Shown piece by piece: positions 57,406 to 64,000 of a stretch of 64,000 nt of DNA (its first letter is position 1; every line of letters starts with the position of its first letter). The position numbers and the translations under genes were made by a program. Under the pieces are notes generated by a model. It was not told the DNA's origin. It saw nothing but the letters and a program-made list of their open reading frames with translations, and did not search any database. This DNA is from Paraburkholderia phytofirmans OLGA172 (GTDB taxonomy: Bacteria; Pseudomonadota; Gammaproteobacteria; Burkholderiales; Burkholderiaceae), in contig NZ_CP014578.1 in NCBI RefSeq assembly GCF_001634365.1, positions 3,286,001 to 3,350,000 on the forward strand, given 5' to 3'.

Positions 57406-57963
57406 ATGAAGACCGCACAGGAACTCCGCACCGGCAACGTCGTGATGATCGGCAGCGACGCGATGGTCGTGCAAAAGGCCGAATACAACAAGTCGGGCCG
57501 TAACTCCGCCGTCGTGAAGATGAAGTTCAAGAACCTGCTGACCGGCGCAGGCATGGAAAGCGTGTACAAGGCAGATGACAAGTTCGACGTCGTCGTGCTG
57601 GAGCGCAAGGAAGTCACGTACTCGTACTTCGCTGACCCGATGTACGTGTTCATGGACGCCGACTACAACCAGTTCGAAGTCGAAGGCGAAATGATGGGCG
57701 ACGCCCTCCATTACCTCGAAGACGGCATGGCTTGCGAAGTCGTGTTCTACAACGAGAAAGCCATCTCGGTCGAACTGCCGACCACGCTGGTCCGTGAAAT
57801 CATCTACACGGAGCCGGCAGTCAAGGGCGATACGTCGTCGGGCAAGGTGTTGAAGAACGCCAAGCTGACCACGGGTTTCGAACTGCAAGTGCCGCTCTTC
57901 TGCAACATCGGCGACAAGATCGAAATCGACACGCGTACGCACGAGTACCGCAGCCGCGCCTAA
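57406..57963 (+). CDS. efp: Elongation factor P (Arg32 type)
   Basis: A 185-residue three-domain factor that rescues ribosomes stalled on polyproline stretches. The loop that reaches the peptidyl-transferase centre reads KSGRNSA with Arg at position 32, the residue rhamnosylated by EarP; Lys-type EF-P proteins modified by EpmA have Lys there. KOW-like domain I, then the OB domains ([20 protein letters not shown], and C-terminal [21 protein letters not shown], the EF-P signature). Confidence 0.97.
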   Translation: MKTAQELRTGNVVMIGSDAMVVQKAEYNKSGRNSAVVKMKFKNLLTGAGMESVYKADDKFDVVVLERKEVTYSYFADPMYVFMDADYNQFEVEGEMMGDALHYLEDGMACEVVFYNEKAISVELPTTLVREIIYTEPAVKGDTSSGKVLKNAKLTTGFELQVPLFCNIGDKIEIDTRTHEYRSRA

Positions 57964-58020
57964 GCGCCTGCCGCCTGAATCCTGCGCTGGAGCCAAGTCC
58001 GGCGCGGCGAAAAAAATGGC

Positions 58021-58058
58021 AAAAAAAAAAGCGCCCACGTTGGGCGCTTTTTCTTTTT
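58021..58058. terminator. Intrinsic terminator after efp
   Basis: AAAAAGCGCCCA and TGGGCGCTTTTT form a symmetric stem over a CGT loop, with A- and T-runs. Confidence 0.95.
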
Positions 58059-58248
58059 TGTGCCGCCGTGTATGGTTAAGGAAAACTTTACCGGCAGCCT
58101 TCTCAAAAATGCCTGTGCACTGCTTTTGTCTTCCTGTTTTGTATCAAACAAACCATTGATAAGCTTAAGTAATTGGCTTTGGCACAGTCCATGCTTTTCT
58201 CCGATACAGGCCAGTAAGGCTTTTTTTCCTCAACTCCGGAGAGGCGGC

Positions 58249-58455
58249 ATGAATCACGACATCGCTGAAGGCAAGTGGAAGCAACTGGTCGGCGAGGCCA
58301 GGACAGCATGGGGTGAATTGACGGACGACGAACTGGCCAAGGCAGAAGGCCGCGCCGACAAACTGGCCGGGCTGATCCAGGAGCGTTACGGTAAGACCCG
58401 TAAGCAAGCCGAACTTGAAGTAAGGCGCTTCTTCGACAGCAACCGGGATTTCTGA
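58249..58455 (+). CDS. CsbD family stress protein
   Basis: A 68-residue CsbD/YjbJ protein: MNHDIAEGKWKQLVGEARTA, WGELTDDELAKAEGRADKLA and IQERYGKTRKQAELEVRRFF are the family hallmarks. These small abundant proteins accumulate in stationary phase or osmotic stress; their biochemical role is unknown. ATG 58249 follows GGAGAGG. Confidence 0.92.
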   Translation: MNHDIAEGKWKQLVGEARTAWGELTDDELAKAEGRADKLAGLIQERYGKTRKQAELEVRRFFDSNRDF

Positions 58456-58762
58456 CCGGTCGAGTGAAGGAAATACAGATGCCCGCCCGTGCGTCACCTC
58501 GCGTCGGCGCGGATATCCACTGAAAGCAAAGGACCTGGAACTACATGAGTCGAACCACCCCAACTCCGCCTGCACGCCGTGTTCCGCGACTTGCGCCGCT
58601 GCCATGCCAATTGGCCCGCGGCAGTTCCGCCGCCTTGGCAGGCGCTGCCCGCGCGGTACGGCGTTCGACCGACAGTACCGGCCAGCCATCGCGCCCGTGC
58701 CACGCGCCAGAGTACCGGCGCGGCGTACCGGGTATTCCGTCCATCTAAAAAAAGCGCTCGCC
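58456..58762. other. Intergenic region before the response regulator gene
   Basis: Contains a 67-codon frame from ATG 58545 to 58748 that is Pro/Arg/Ser-rich and without domain; an AAGGA lies about 18 bases before it, too far to support it. No sigma-54 -24/-12 element was recognised. Confidence 0.35.
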
Positions 58763-60145
58763 ATGCCACATGCTCTGATTGTTGAAGACGATCCCAATAG
58801 CCTGTCGGGTCTGTCCGCCATCCTCGCCGCCGACGGCTTCTCCGTCGACACCGCGACCACCATCGCCGAGGCCCGGGCGGCGCTGACCCGCTTCATTCCT
58901 GATGTCGTGCTGGTCGACCTGAATCTGCCGGATGGCAGCGGGCTCGATGTGTTGCAGCACCTCCCCGCGCACCCGCCCGGCGGCGCCTTGCCCGTGATCG
59001 TGATGACCGGCAATGCGACGGTCGAGAGCGCGATCGAAGGTCTGCGGCACGGCATCTGGGACTACCTGCTCAAACCGGTCAATATCCCGCGCCTGCGTAG
59101 TCTGCTCGCCCGGATTCCGCGTCCGTACGAGCTAACCGAGGAGGTCCAGACACTGCGCGCCTCGCTGCGTCAACTCGGTCGTTTCGGCTCGTTACTGGGC
59201 CGCAGCGGCGCGGTCCAGCATGTGTACGACGCGATCGAACATATCGCGCCTACCGAAGCCGCCGTGCTGATTTCCGGCGAAGCGGGCACGGGCAAGCGGA
59301 TCGCCGCGCGCACGCTGCACGACATGAGCCGGCGCCGCAAAGGACCGTTTGTCACGTTCGATTGCCGGAGCGCGGGCAGCGTCGCGCCGCATCGCCCGCT
59401 CGACAGCCTGTTGTTCGGCCACGAGCGCGGCGCGTTCAGTGGTGCCGAGCAGCGCGAACCGGGCCTGTTCGAGCAGGCCAGCGGCGGCACGCTGTTCATC
59501 GACGAAATCGCCGAACTACCGCGCGCCCAGCAGGAAGCGCTGTTGCGCGCACTCGATTCGCAGACCTTCATGCGGGTCGGCGGCACGAATCAGGTCGGGA
59601 CAGACTTCCGGCTGATCGCCTCGACGCGCAAAAACCCGCGCGCGGCGGTCGCCGACGGCAGCTTGCACGAAGATCTCGCGCTGCGTCTCGAAGCGGCCGC
59701 GATATCACTGCCGCCGTTGCGCGAGCGCGGCGACGATCCGGCGCTGATCGCGCAAGCCGTCGTCGACGAGTTGAATCACGAAGCGGCCGCGCGCGGTACG
59801 TCGGAAGTGGTCAAGCAGGTCGCGCCGAACTTCCTGCGCGAGTGTCTTTCGTATGAGTGGCCAGGCAATGTGCGCGAGTTACAGGATCGCGTGCGCCGGG
59901 CGTATCACGCGTCGGGAGACGTGGTGGAATCGCTGCGTGCCGACGAGGCGGGCTCGGTGAACGGGCGCGATCTGAACGGCAGCCGCGTGCAGGTCACCGT
60001 CGGCACGCCACTCGCGGACGTGGAGGAAATGCTGATCCGCGCAACGCTCGATGCAGTCGGCGGCACGCGCCATCGCGCGGCATCACTGCTGGGGATCAGT
60101 CCGAAGACGCTGTACAACAAGCTGCAACGGATGCGGTTGAACTGA
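58763..60145 (+). CDS. Sigma-54-type response regulator (NtrC family), GAFSGA variant
   Basis: A 460-residue regulator. Receiver domain 1-115 with phospho-acceptor Asp52 (VVLVDLNLPDGSG) and acidic EDD at 8-10; AAA+ domain about 145-375 with Walker A GEAGTGKR and Walker B GGTLFIDEIAELP; Fis-type HTH at the end (TRHRAASLLGISPKTLYNKL). The sigma-54 contact loop reads GAFSGA instead of GAFTGA. No kinase gene is adjacent. Start MPHALIVEDD at 58763; the open frame upstream to 58604 is not homologous. Confidence 0.88.
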   Translation: MPHALIVEDDPNSLSGLSAILAADGFSVDTATTIAEARAALTRFIPDVVLVDLNLPDGSGLDVLQHLPAHPPGGALPVIVMTGNATVESAIEGLRHGIWDYLLKPVNIPRLRSLLARIPRPYELTEEVQTLRASLRQLGRFGSLLGRSGAVQHVYDAIEHIAPTEAAVLISGEAGTGKRIAARTLHDMSRRRKGPFVTFDCRSAGSVAPHRPLDSLLFGHERGAFSGAEQREPGLFEQASGGTLFIDEIAELPRAQQEALLRALDSQTFMRVGGTNQVGTDFRLIASTRKNPRAAVADGSLHEDLALRLEAAAISLPPLRERGDDPALIAQAVVDELNHEAAARGTSEVVKQVAPNFLRECLSYEWPGNVRELQDRVRRAYHASGDVVESLRADEAGSVNGRDLNGSRVQVTVGTPLADVEEMLIRATLDAVGGTRHRAASLLGISPKTLYNKLQRMRLN

Positions 60146-60148
60146 CGC

Positions 60149-61177
60149 TCATGCAAACGCGCTGCGCAGCAAGGTCTGCGCTTGCAGATACTGCGGCTCG
60201 GCGACCAGCTTGCTCCACTTCAGCGCCTTGCCGCGTGGCCGCATGCGTTTGAGCCGCTGCTGCGATTCCTTCGACGGCGTGAAGCGCAGCGCGTCCAGCA
60301 CCTTTTCCGCGTCGTCCGGCTGATTGCAGATCAGCACCATGTCGCAACCGGCTTCCAGCGCGGCGCTCGCGCCTTCGGTCAGCGTGCCGCCCTGGCGCGC
60401 GGCTTCCATCGAAAGATCGTCGCTGAAGACCGCCCCCTCGAAGCGCAATTTTTTGCGCAGGATGTCCTGCAGCCAGACACGCGAAAAGCCCGCCGGCTTC
60501 GAGTCGACCTGGGGATAAACCACATGGGCGGGCAGCACGGCGCCGAGCGACACGCCGAGCCAGTCGTACGGCGCCACGTCCTCGCGCAGGATTTCGTCGA
60601 GCGAACGGTCGTCGACCGGCATCGCAACGTGCGAGTCCGCGTGCGCAAAACCGTGCCCGGGAAAATGCTTGCCGCAATTGCTCATGCCGGCCAAGGCGAG
60701 GCCGTGATTGAGGCTCTTCGCCAGCAGGGCCACGACGCGCGGATCGCGATGGAACGAGCGGTCGCCGATCACCTGCGACTGGCCGTAATTCAGATCCAGC
60801 ACCGGCGTAAAGCTCATATCGATGCCGCACGCGCGCAATTCGGCCGCGAGGATATAGCCGACCGCGGTCGTCACCTTGGTGGCGTGCAACACGTCGCTGT
60901 CCCACAGCGTGCCGAGCTTGCCCATCGCCGGCAGCACCGTGAAACCGTCGGTGCGAAAACGCTGCACTCGGCCGCCTTCGTGGTCGACGGCAATCAGCAG
61001 ATCGTCCCGAATCGCGCGAATCGAATTGGTCAGCGCGATCAGTTGCGCGCGGCTCTCGTAATGGCGCGCGAACAGGATCACGCCGCCCGTCATCGGATGG
61101 GCAAGGCGGCGTTTATCGTCGTCGTTCAGCGTTGCGCCGACCACGTCGAGCATGACCGGTCCGGGAGTGAGTTTCAT
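60149..61177 (-). CDS. nagZ: Beta-N-acetylhexosaminidase NagZ
   Basis: A 342-residue GH3 cytoplasmic enzyme that removes GlcNAc from 1,6-anhydromuropeptides in peptidoglycan recycling. The family motif KHFPGHGFAHADSHVA carries the catalytic His on its loop, and the nucleophile Asp lies in FEGAVFSDDLSMEAA. N-terminus MLDVVGATLNDDDKRRLAHPMTGGVILFARHYES is typical. Converges on the response regulator gene with a three-base gap. Confidence 0.95.
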   Translation of the reverse strand: MKLTPGPVMLDVVGATLNDDDKRRLAHPMTGGVILFARHYESRAQLIALTNSIRAIRDDLLIAVDHEGGRVQRFRTDGFTVLPAMGKLGTLWDSDVLHATKVTTAVGYILAAELRACGIDMSFTPVLDLNYGQSQVIGDRSFHRDPRVVALLAKSLNHGLALAGMSNCGKHFPGHGFAHADSHVAMPVDDRSLDEILREDVAPYDWLGVSLGAVLPAHVVYPQVDSKPAGFSRVWLQDILRKKLRFEGAVFSDDLSMEAARQGGTLTEGASAALEAGCDMVLICNQPDDAEKVLDALRFTPSKESQQRLKRMRPRGKALKWSKLVAEPQYLQAQTLLRSAFA

Positions 61178-61247
61178 CGAATTCCGCTAGAAAAAAGCTT
61201 GAGGCAAAGAGAGACACGGCCGACGTGCGCCGCGTTCAAGATATTGT

Positions 61248-61691
61248 TTATTCGTCGCTGGCGGGTGCATGAGGGGCATCCGCCCCTCGCGCCACCTCCC
61301 CAGTTTCGGCAATCACGAACGACACGGCGTAGTCGTGTTCGTCGCTGATCGTCACACGCGCCGTGATGCCGCGCGCACCGAGCCACTCGGCCAGCTCGCC
61401 CGATGCAACCACCATCGGCTCGCCGCTCGGCTTGTTGAGCGTTTGCAGCGCGCGCCAGGTCATCGGCCAGCGCATGCCAAGGCCGATCGCTTTCGAAAAG
61501 GCTTCTTTGGCCGAGAACCGCGTGGCGAGAAATGCGAGACCGCGGGCCGCCGAACGCGCGTGGCGCGCGTGATAAACGCGCAACTCGTCCGGGCCGAGCA
61601 CCTTCTCAGCGAAGCGGCCGTTGGTGCGCGTCATCACCGCGGCCACGCGGCTGACCTGAACGATGTCCGTGCCAATGCCGTAGATCGTCAT
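61248..61691 (-). CDS. acpS: Holo-[acyl-carrier-protein] synthase
   Basis: A 147-residue phosphopantetheinyl transferase that activates ACP. The motifs [14 protein letters not shown] (Asp for Mg2+) and [17 protein letters not shown] (catalytic Glu and Lys) are intact; the C-terminus [12 protein letters not shown] is typical. 16 bases after pdxJ, in the era-recO-pdxJ-acpS operon. Confidence 0.95.
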   Translation of the reverse strand: MTIYGIGTDIVQVSRVAAVMTRTNGRFAEKVLGPDELRVYHARHARSAARGLAFLATRFSAKEAFSKAIGLGMRWPMTWRALQTLNKPSGEPMVVASGELAEWLGARGITARVTISDEHDYAVSFVIAETGEVARGADAPHAPASDE

Positions 61692-61707
61692 GTTCGCCGC
61701 CGCGGCG

Positions 61708-62472
61708 TTACACGCTTGCGCCGAGACGGGCGGCGACCATGATCGCCTTCATCTCGCGCACGGCGTTGTCCCAGCCGGCGAAGATCGCATGCGCGACAAT
61801 CGCGTGGCCAATATTCAACTCGACGATGCCTTCGATCGCGGCGATCTGCTGGACGTTGGTGTAGTGCAGGCCGTGGCCTGCATTGACCTTGATGCCAAGC
61901 GTTGCGCCGAACTCGACGGCACGCACCACGCGCTCATATTCGCGCTGCTGCTCGGCGGGATCGTGCGCCTCGGCATAGCGGCCTGTGTGCAGTTCGATCA
62001 CCGGTGCGCCCGCTTCGTGCGCGGCGCGGATTTGTGTTTCGTCCGGATCGATGAAGAGCGACACGCGCGAGTTCGCTTCGGCGAGTTGCTTGCATGCGGC
62101 GCGCACGGCTTCGAACTGGCCGGCGACGTCGAGGCCGCCTTCAGTCGTCAATTCCTGGCGCTTTTCCGGCACGAGGCAAACGTCATGCGGCTGCACTTCG
62201 CACGCAATGTCGAGCATCTCCTGCGTGACCGCGCATTCCAGATTCATGCGCGTTTTCAACAGCGGCCGCAGCTTGCGCACGTCGGCGTCGACAATATGGC
62301 GGCGGTCTTCACGCAGATGCAGCGTGATCACGTCCGCGCCGGCCTCTTCGGCCATCAACGCGGCGCGGATCGGATCGGGGTAAGCGGTGCCGCGCGCGTT
62401 GCGCAGCGTGGCGACGTGATCGATGTTCACGCCCAGGTCAATCACATTCGGCGACGTAAGAAAGAAGCTCAT
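61708..62472 (-). CDS. pdxJ: Pyridoxine 5'-phosphate synthase
   Basis: A 254-residue TIM barrel closing the ring of vitamin B6 from 1-deoxyxylulose-5-phosphate and 3-amino-1-hydroxyacetone phosphate. [20 protein letters not shown] (about 10-30), [12 protein letters not shown] and [15 protein letters not shown] are family blocks. Start MSFFLTSPN at 62472, overlapping the recO stop by four bases (ATGA). Confidence 0.95.
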   Translation of the reverse strand: MSFFLTSPNVIDLGVNIDHVATLRNARGTAYPDPIRAALMAEEAGADVITLHLREDRRHIVDADVRKLRPLLKTRMNLECAVTQEMLDIACEVQPHDVCLVPEKRQELTTEGGLDVAGQFEAVRAACKQLAEANSRVSLFIDPDETQIRAAHEAGAPVIELHTGRYAEAHDPAEQQREYERVVRAVEFGATLGIKVNAGHGLHYTNVQQIAAIEGIVELNIGHAIVAHAIFAGWDNAVREMKAIMVAARLGASV

Positions 62473-63401
62473 AAGTTCTGCAAGTCGATCAGTATCTGGC
62501 GCGTCGCGAGTGGCGTGCCGCCAAGGTAAGTGTTGAGCAGAAAGCGCATTAGCGTTTTGCTTTGTGCCACCGTCTGCGCTCGATGGTAATCGTCCTTTTC
62601 CATATCGAGCAAGGTCTGTCCGGCGATCACCGGCCATTGTGCGGGCAGATCGTCGGAGGCTTCGCGCACGCCGCGCTCCGGGTCGAACACGTAGCGGCCA
62701 TCGGCCTGCACCGCTTTGCGTGCGACCGTGCGATCGAGCGCCATCGCATAACCGGTTTCCCGCAGCAGCACACGTTCGAACGAACGTAGCACCTGCACGG
62801 GTGGTTCGTCATGCGCGAGGCGCGTCATCGTGACGACGTAGTGATGGAACAGTTGCGGATGCGGGTCTTCGCGCGCGCAGAATTTGACCAGCAATTCGTT
62901 GACGTAGAAACCGCAGAGCAGCGCGTCGCCCGCTAAAGGCAACATACCGCCGACCCATTCGGCGCCGGTCAGCGTGCGCACCTCGGATTTGCCCGACCAT
63001 GACAACGCGAGCGGCTGGAAGGTTTGCAGTACGCCGCGCAAGGCGGAGTGCGGACGTTTCGCTCCCTTCGCGACGAGCGCAAGCCGGCCGTGATCGCGCG
63101 ACAGCACGTCGATGATCAGACTAGTCTCACGGTACGGATAGCTATGCAGGACGAAAGCGGGTTGCTCCGCGATCCGGTAATCGGAAGCAGAGGTGCGCGG
63201 CGCGCGGCGTGTGGGTGCTTTGCGCGGCTCGCCGTCAGCGCTTTGCGTACCGCTTTGAGCACCATCAGCGCTTCTCGCACTCGACGGGGATTTTTTGGTC
63301 GTGCGAGCGGGTTTGGACGGCTCGCGCGCCGGCGCTGCCGGTGCCGAATCGTCCGGGTCAGCGTCGGAATTCAGCGTCATCCACGCGTCATTCGTACCCA
63401 T
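62469..63401 (-). CDS. recO: DNA repair protein RecO
   Basis: About 310 residues. OB-fold domain from about residue 75 ([32 protein letters not shown]) followed by the helical domain; it loads RecA on SSB-coated DNA with RecR. The N-terminal 70 residues are a disordered-looking Ala/Ser/Pro/Arg stretch absent from E. coli RecO. No Cys4 zinc site is seen. Start ATG 63401 overlaps the era stop by 14 bases; ATG 63380 is the alternative. Confidence 0.88.
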   Translation of the reverse strand: MGTNDAWMTLNSDADPDDSAPAAPAREPSKPARTTKKSPSSARSADGAQSGTQSADGEPRKAPTRRAPRTSASDYRIAEQPAFVLHSYPYRETSLIIDVLSRDHGRLALVAKGAKRPHSALRGVLQTFQPLALSWSGKSEVRTLTGAEWVGGMLPLAGDALLCGFYVNELLVKFCAREDPHPQLFHHYVVTMTRLAHDEPPVQVLRSFERVLLRETGYAMALDRTVARKAVQADGRYVFDPERGVREASDDLPAQWPVIAGQTLLDMEKDDYHRAQTVAQSKTLMRFLLNTYLGGTPLATRQILIDLQNL

Positions 63402-64000
63402 ACGCACGGAGTCCGGCTTCGTTGTCAGCCCAGCCGCTCTTCACCTTGACGAAGGTTTCCAGATACACCGGGCCGTCGAACAACTTTTCCATGTCAAGGC
63501 GCGCTTCGGTGCTGATCTGCTTCAGCTTGGCGCCCTTCTGACCGATGACCATCGCTTTTTGCGTATCGCGCTCCACCAGGATGGTCGCGAAAATACGGCG
63601 CAGACGCCCTTCTGTCTCGAATTTGTCGATCAGTACGGTACTCGTGTACGGCAGTTCGTCGCCAGTCCAACGGAATACCTTTTCGCGCAGGATTTCAGCG
63701 GCGAGAAAACGCTCGCTGCGATCGGTCAGGTCGTCTTCGCCGTAGATCGGCGCGCCTTCCGGCAGGAACGGTTTGATGGTCTCCATCAACCGCTTGATGT
63801 CTTCCGGATTCTTCGCCGACAGCGGCACGATCTCGTTGAACTGGCGCAGCGCGCTCACCTGCAGCATGAACGGATACAGCGAGTCCTTATCCGACACGCG
63901 GTCGAGCTTGTTGGCGATCAGCAGTGTGGGCACCGACGGCGGGATCAGATCGAGCACCTTCTGGTCGTCCGGGCCGAAGCGGCCGGCTTCGATCACGAAC
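63388..64000 (-). CDS. era: GTPase Era, C-terminal part
   Basis: The frame is open to the right window edge, so the N-terminus with Walker A is missing. Visible: NKLD (in [14 protein letters not shown]), the SAK box [13 protein letters not shown] and the KH domain ([34 protein letters not shown]) that binds the 3' end of 16S rRNA. Era is needed for 30S assembly. First in the era-recO-pdxJ-acpS-nagZ run; rnc is expected beyond the edge. Confidence 0.95.
   Translation of the reverse strand, partial: FVIEAGRFGPDDQKVLDLIPPSVPTLLIANKLDRVSDKDSLYPFMLQVSALRQFNEIVPLSAKNPEDIKRLMETIKPFLPEGAPIYGEDDLTDRSERFLAAEILREKVFRWTGDELPYTSTVLIDKFETEGRLRRIFATILVERDTQKAMVIGQKGAKLKQISTEARLDMEKLFDGPVYLETFVKVKSGWADNEAGLRAYGYE

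Noticed and set aside
58545..58748. 67-codon frame before the response regulator gene
   Set aside because: Arg/Pro/Ser-rich, ribosome site too distant, no domain; left as intergenic.

Overview
This window is GC-rich chromosomal DNA from a beta-proteobacterium, almost certainly Burkholderiaceae and most likely Paraburkholderia. The basis is protein content and gene order: pstS-pstC-pstA-pstB-phoU-phoB-phoR in one run, era-recO-pdxJ-acpS-nagZ, uvrC-pgsA followed by tRNA-Gly and tRNA-Cys, gloB/methyltransferase/rnhA/dnaQ, and earP next to efp. No prophage, insertion sequence, CRISPR array or defence island is visible. Nearly everything is core genome. About 61 protein genes and five tRNA genes are supported; the first and last genes are cut by the window edges.

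Layout. 1-5.6 kb: end of an aldose-epimerase-like gene, an NlpD-type lipoprotein, a small lipoprotein, a low-GC stretch without genes, a pentapeptide-repeat protein, a DUF2288 protein and a MATE transporter whose N-terminus is made of short repeats, then two small genes (a lipoprotein and a His/Met-rich membrane microprotein). 5.8-18.6 kb: tRNA-Pro, sixA, then a phosphate block: olsB (ornithine lipid synthesis), ppx, ppk1, and phoR-phoB-phoU-pstB-pstA-pstC-pstS. Candidate PhoB binding sites (Pho boxes) are readable in front of olsB, ppk1 and pstS, so the block looks like one physically clustered Pho regulon. 18.7-32.3 kb: glmM, folP, ftsH, rlmE, yhbY, a DUF4149 protein, greA, carB, carA and an MFS transporter. 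32.4-37.4 kb: mltD, gloB, a methyltransferase, rnhA, dnaQ, tRNA-Val.

37.9-47.6 kb: two fused ABC exporters, a DUF2214 protein, an unrecognised membrane protein, a GT4 glycosyltransferase and the trehalose pair otsB-otsA. 48-50 kb: a copper delivery set (SCO1, PCu(A)C, CtaG) for cytochrome oxidase assembly. 50-55.7 kb: ElaA-type acetyltransferase, TraB/GumN protein, small membrane protein, a tRNA Cys/Gly/Gly operon, pgsA and uvrC, the last with a long acidic insertion. 55.9-58 kb: earP and efp, the enzyme and substrate of EF-P arginine rhamnosylation. 58.2-64 kb: CsbD-like protein, an orphan sigma-54-type response regulator, and the era-recO-pdxJ-acpS-nagZ run.

I did not find a convincing novel multi-gene system. 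The most rewarding items are the four-unit Pho-box array in front of olsB, a 17-copy hexanucleotide repeat just upstream of the pstS Pho boxes, a His/Met-rich membrane microprotein, SD-bearing repeats at the start of the MATE gene, a 58-codon remnant of what may be a metallo-beta-lactamase-fold gene, and the large stem-loop between carB and greA.
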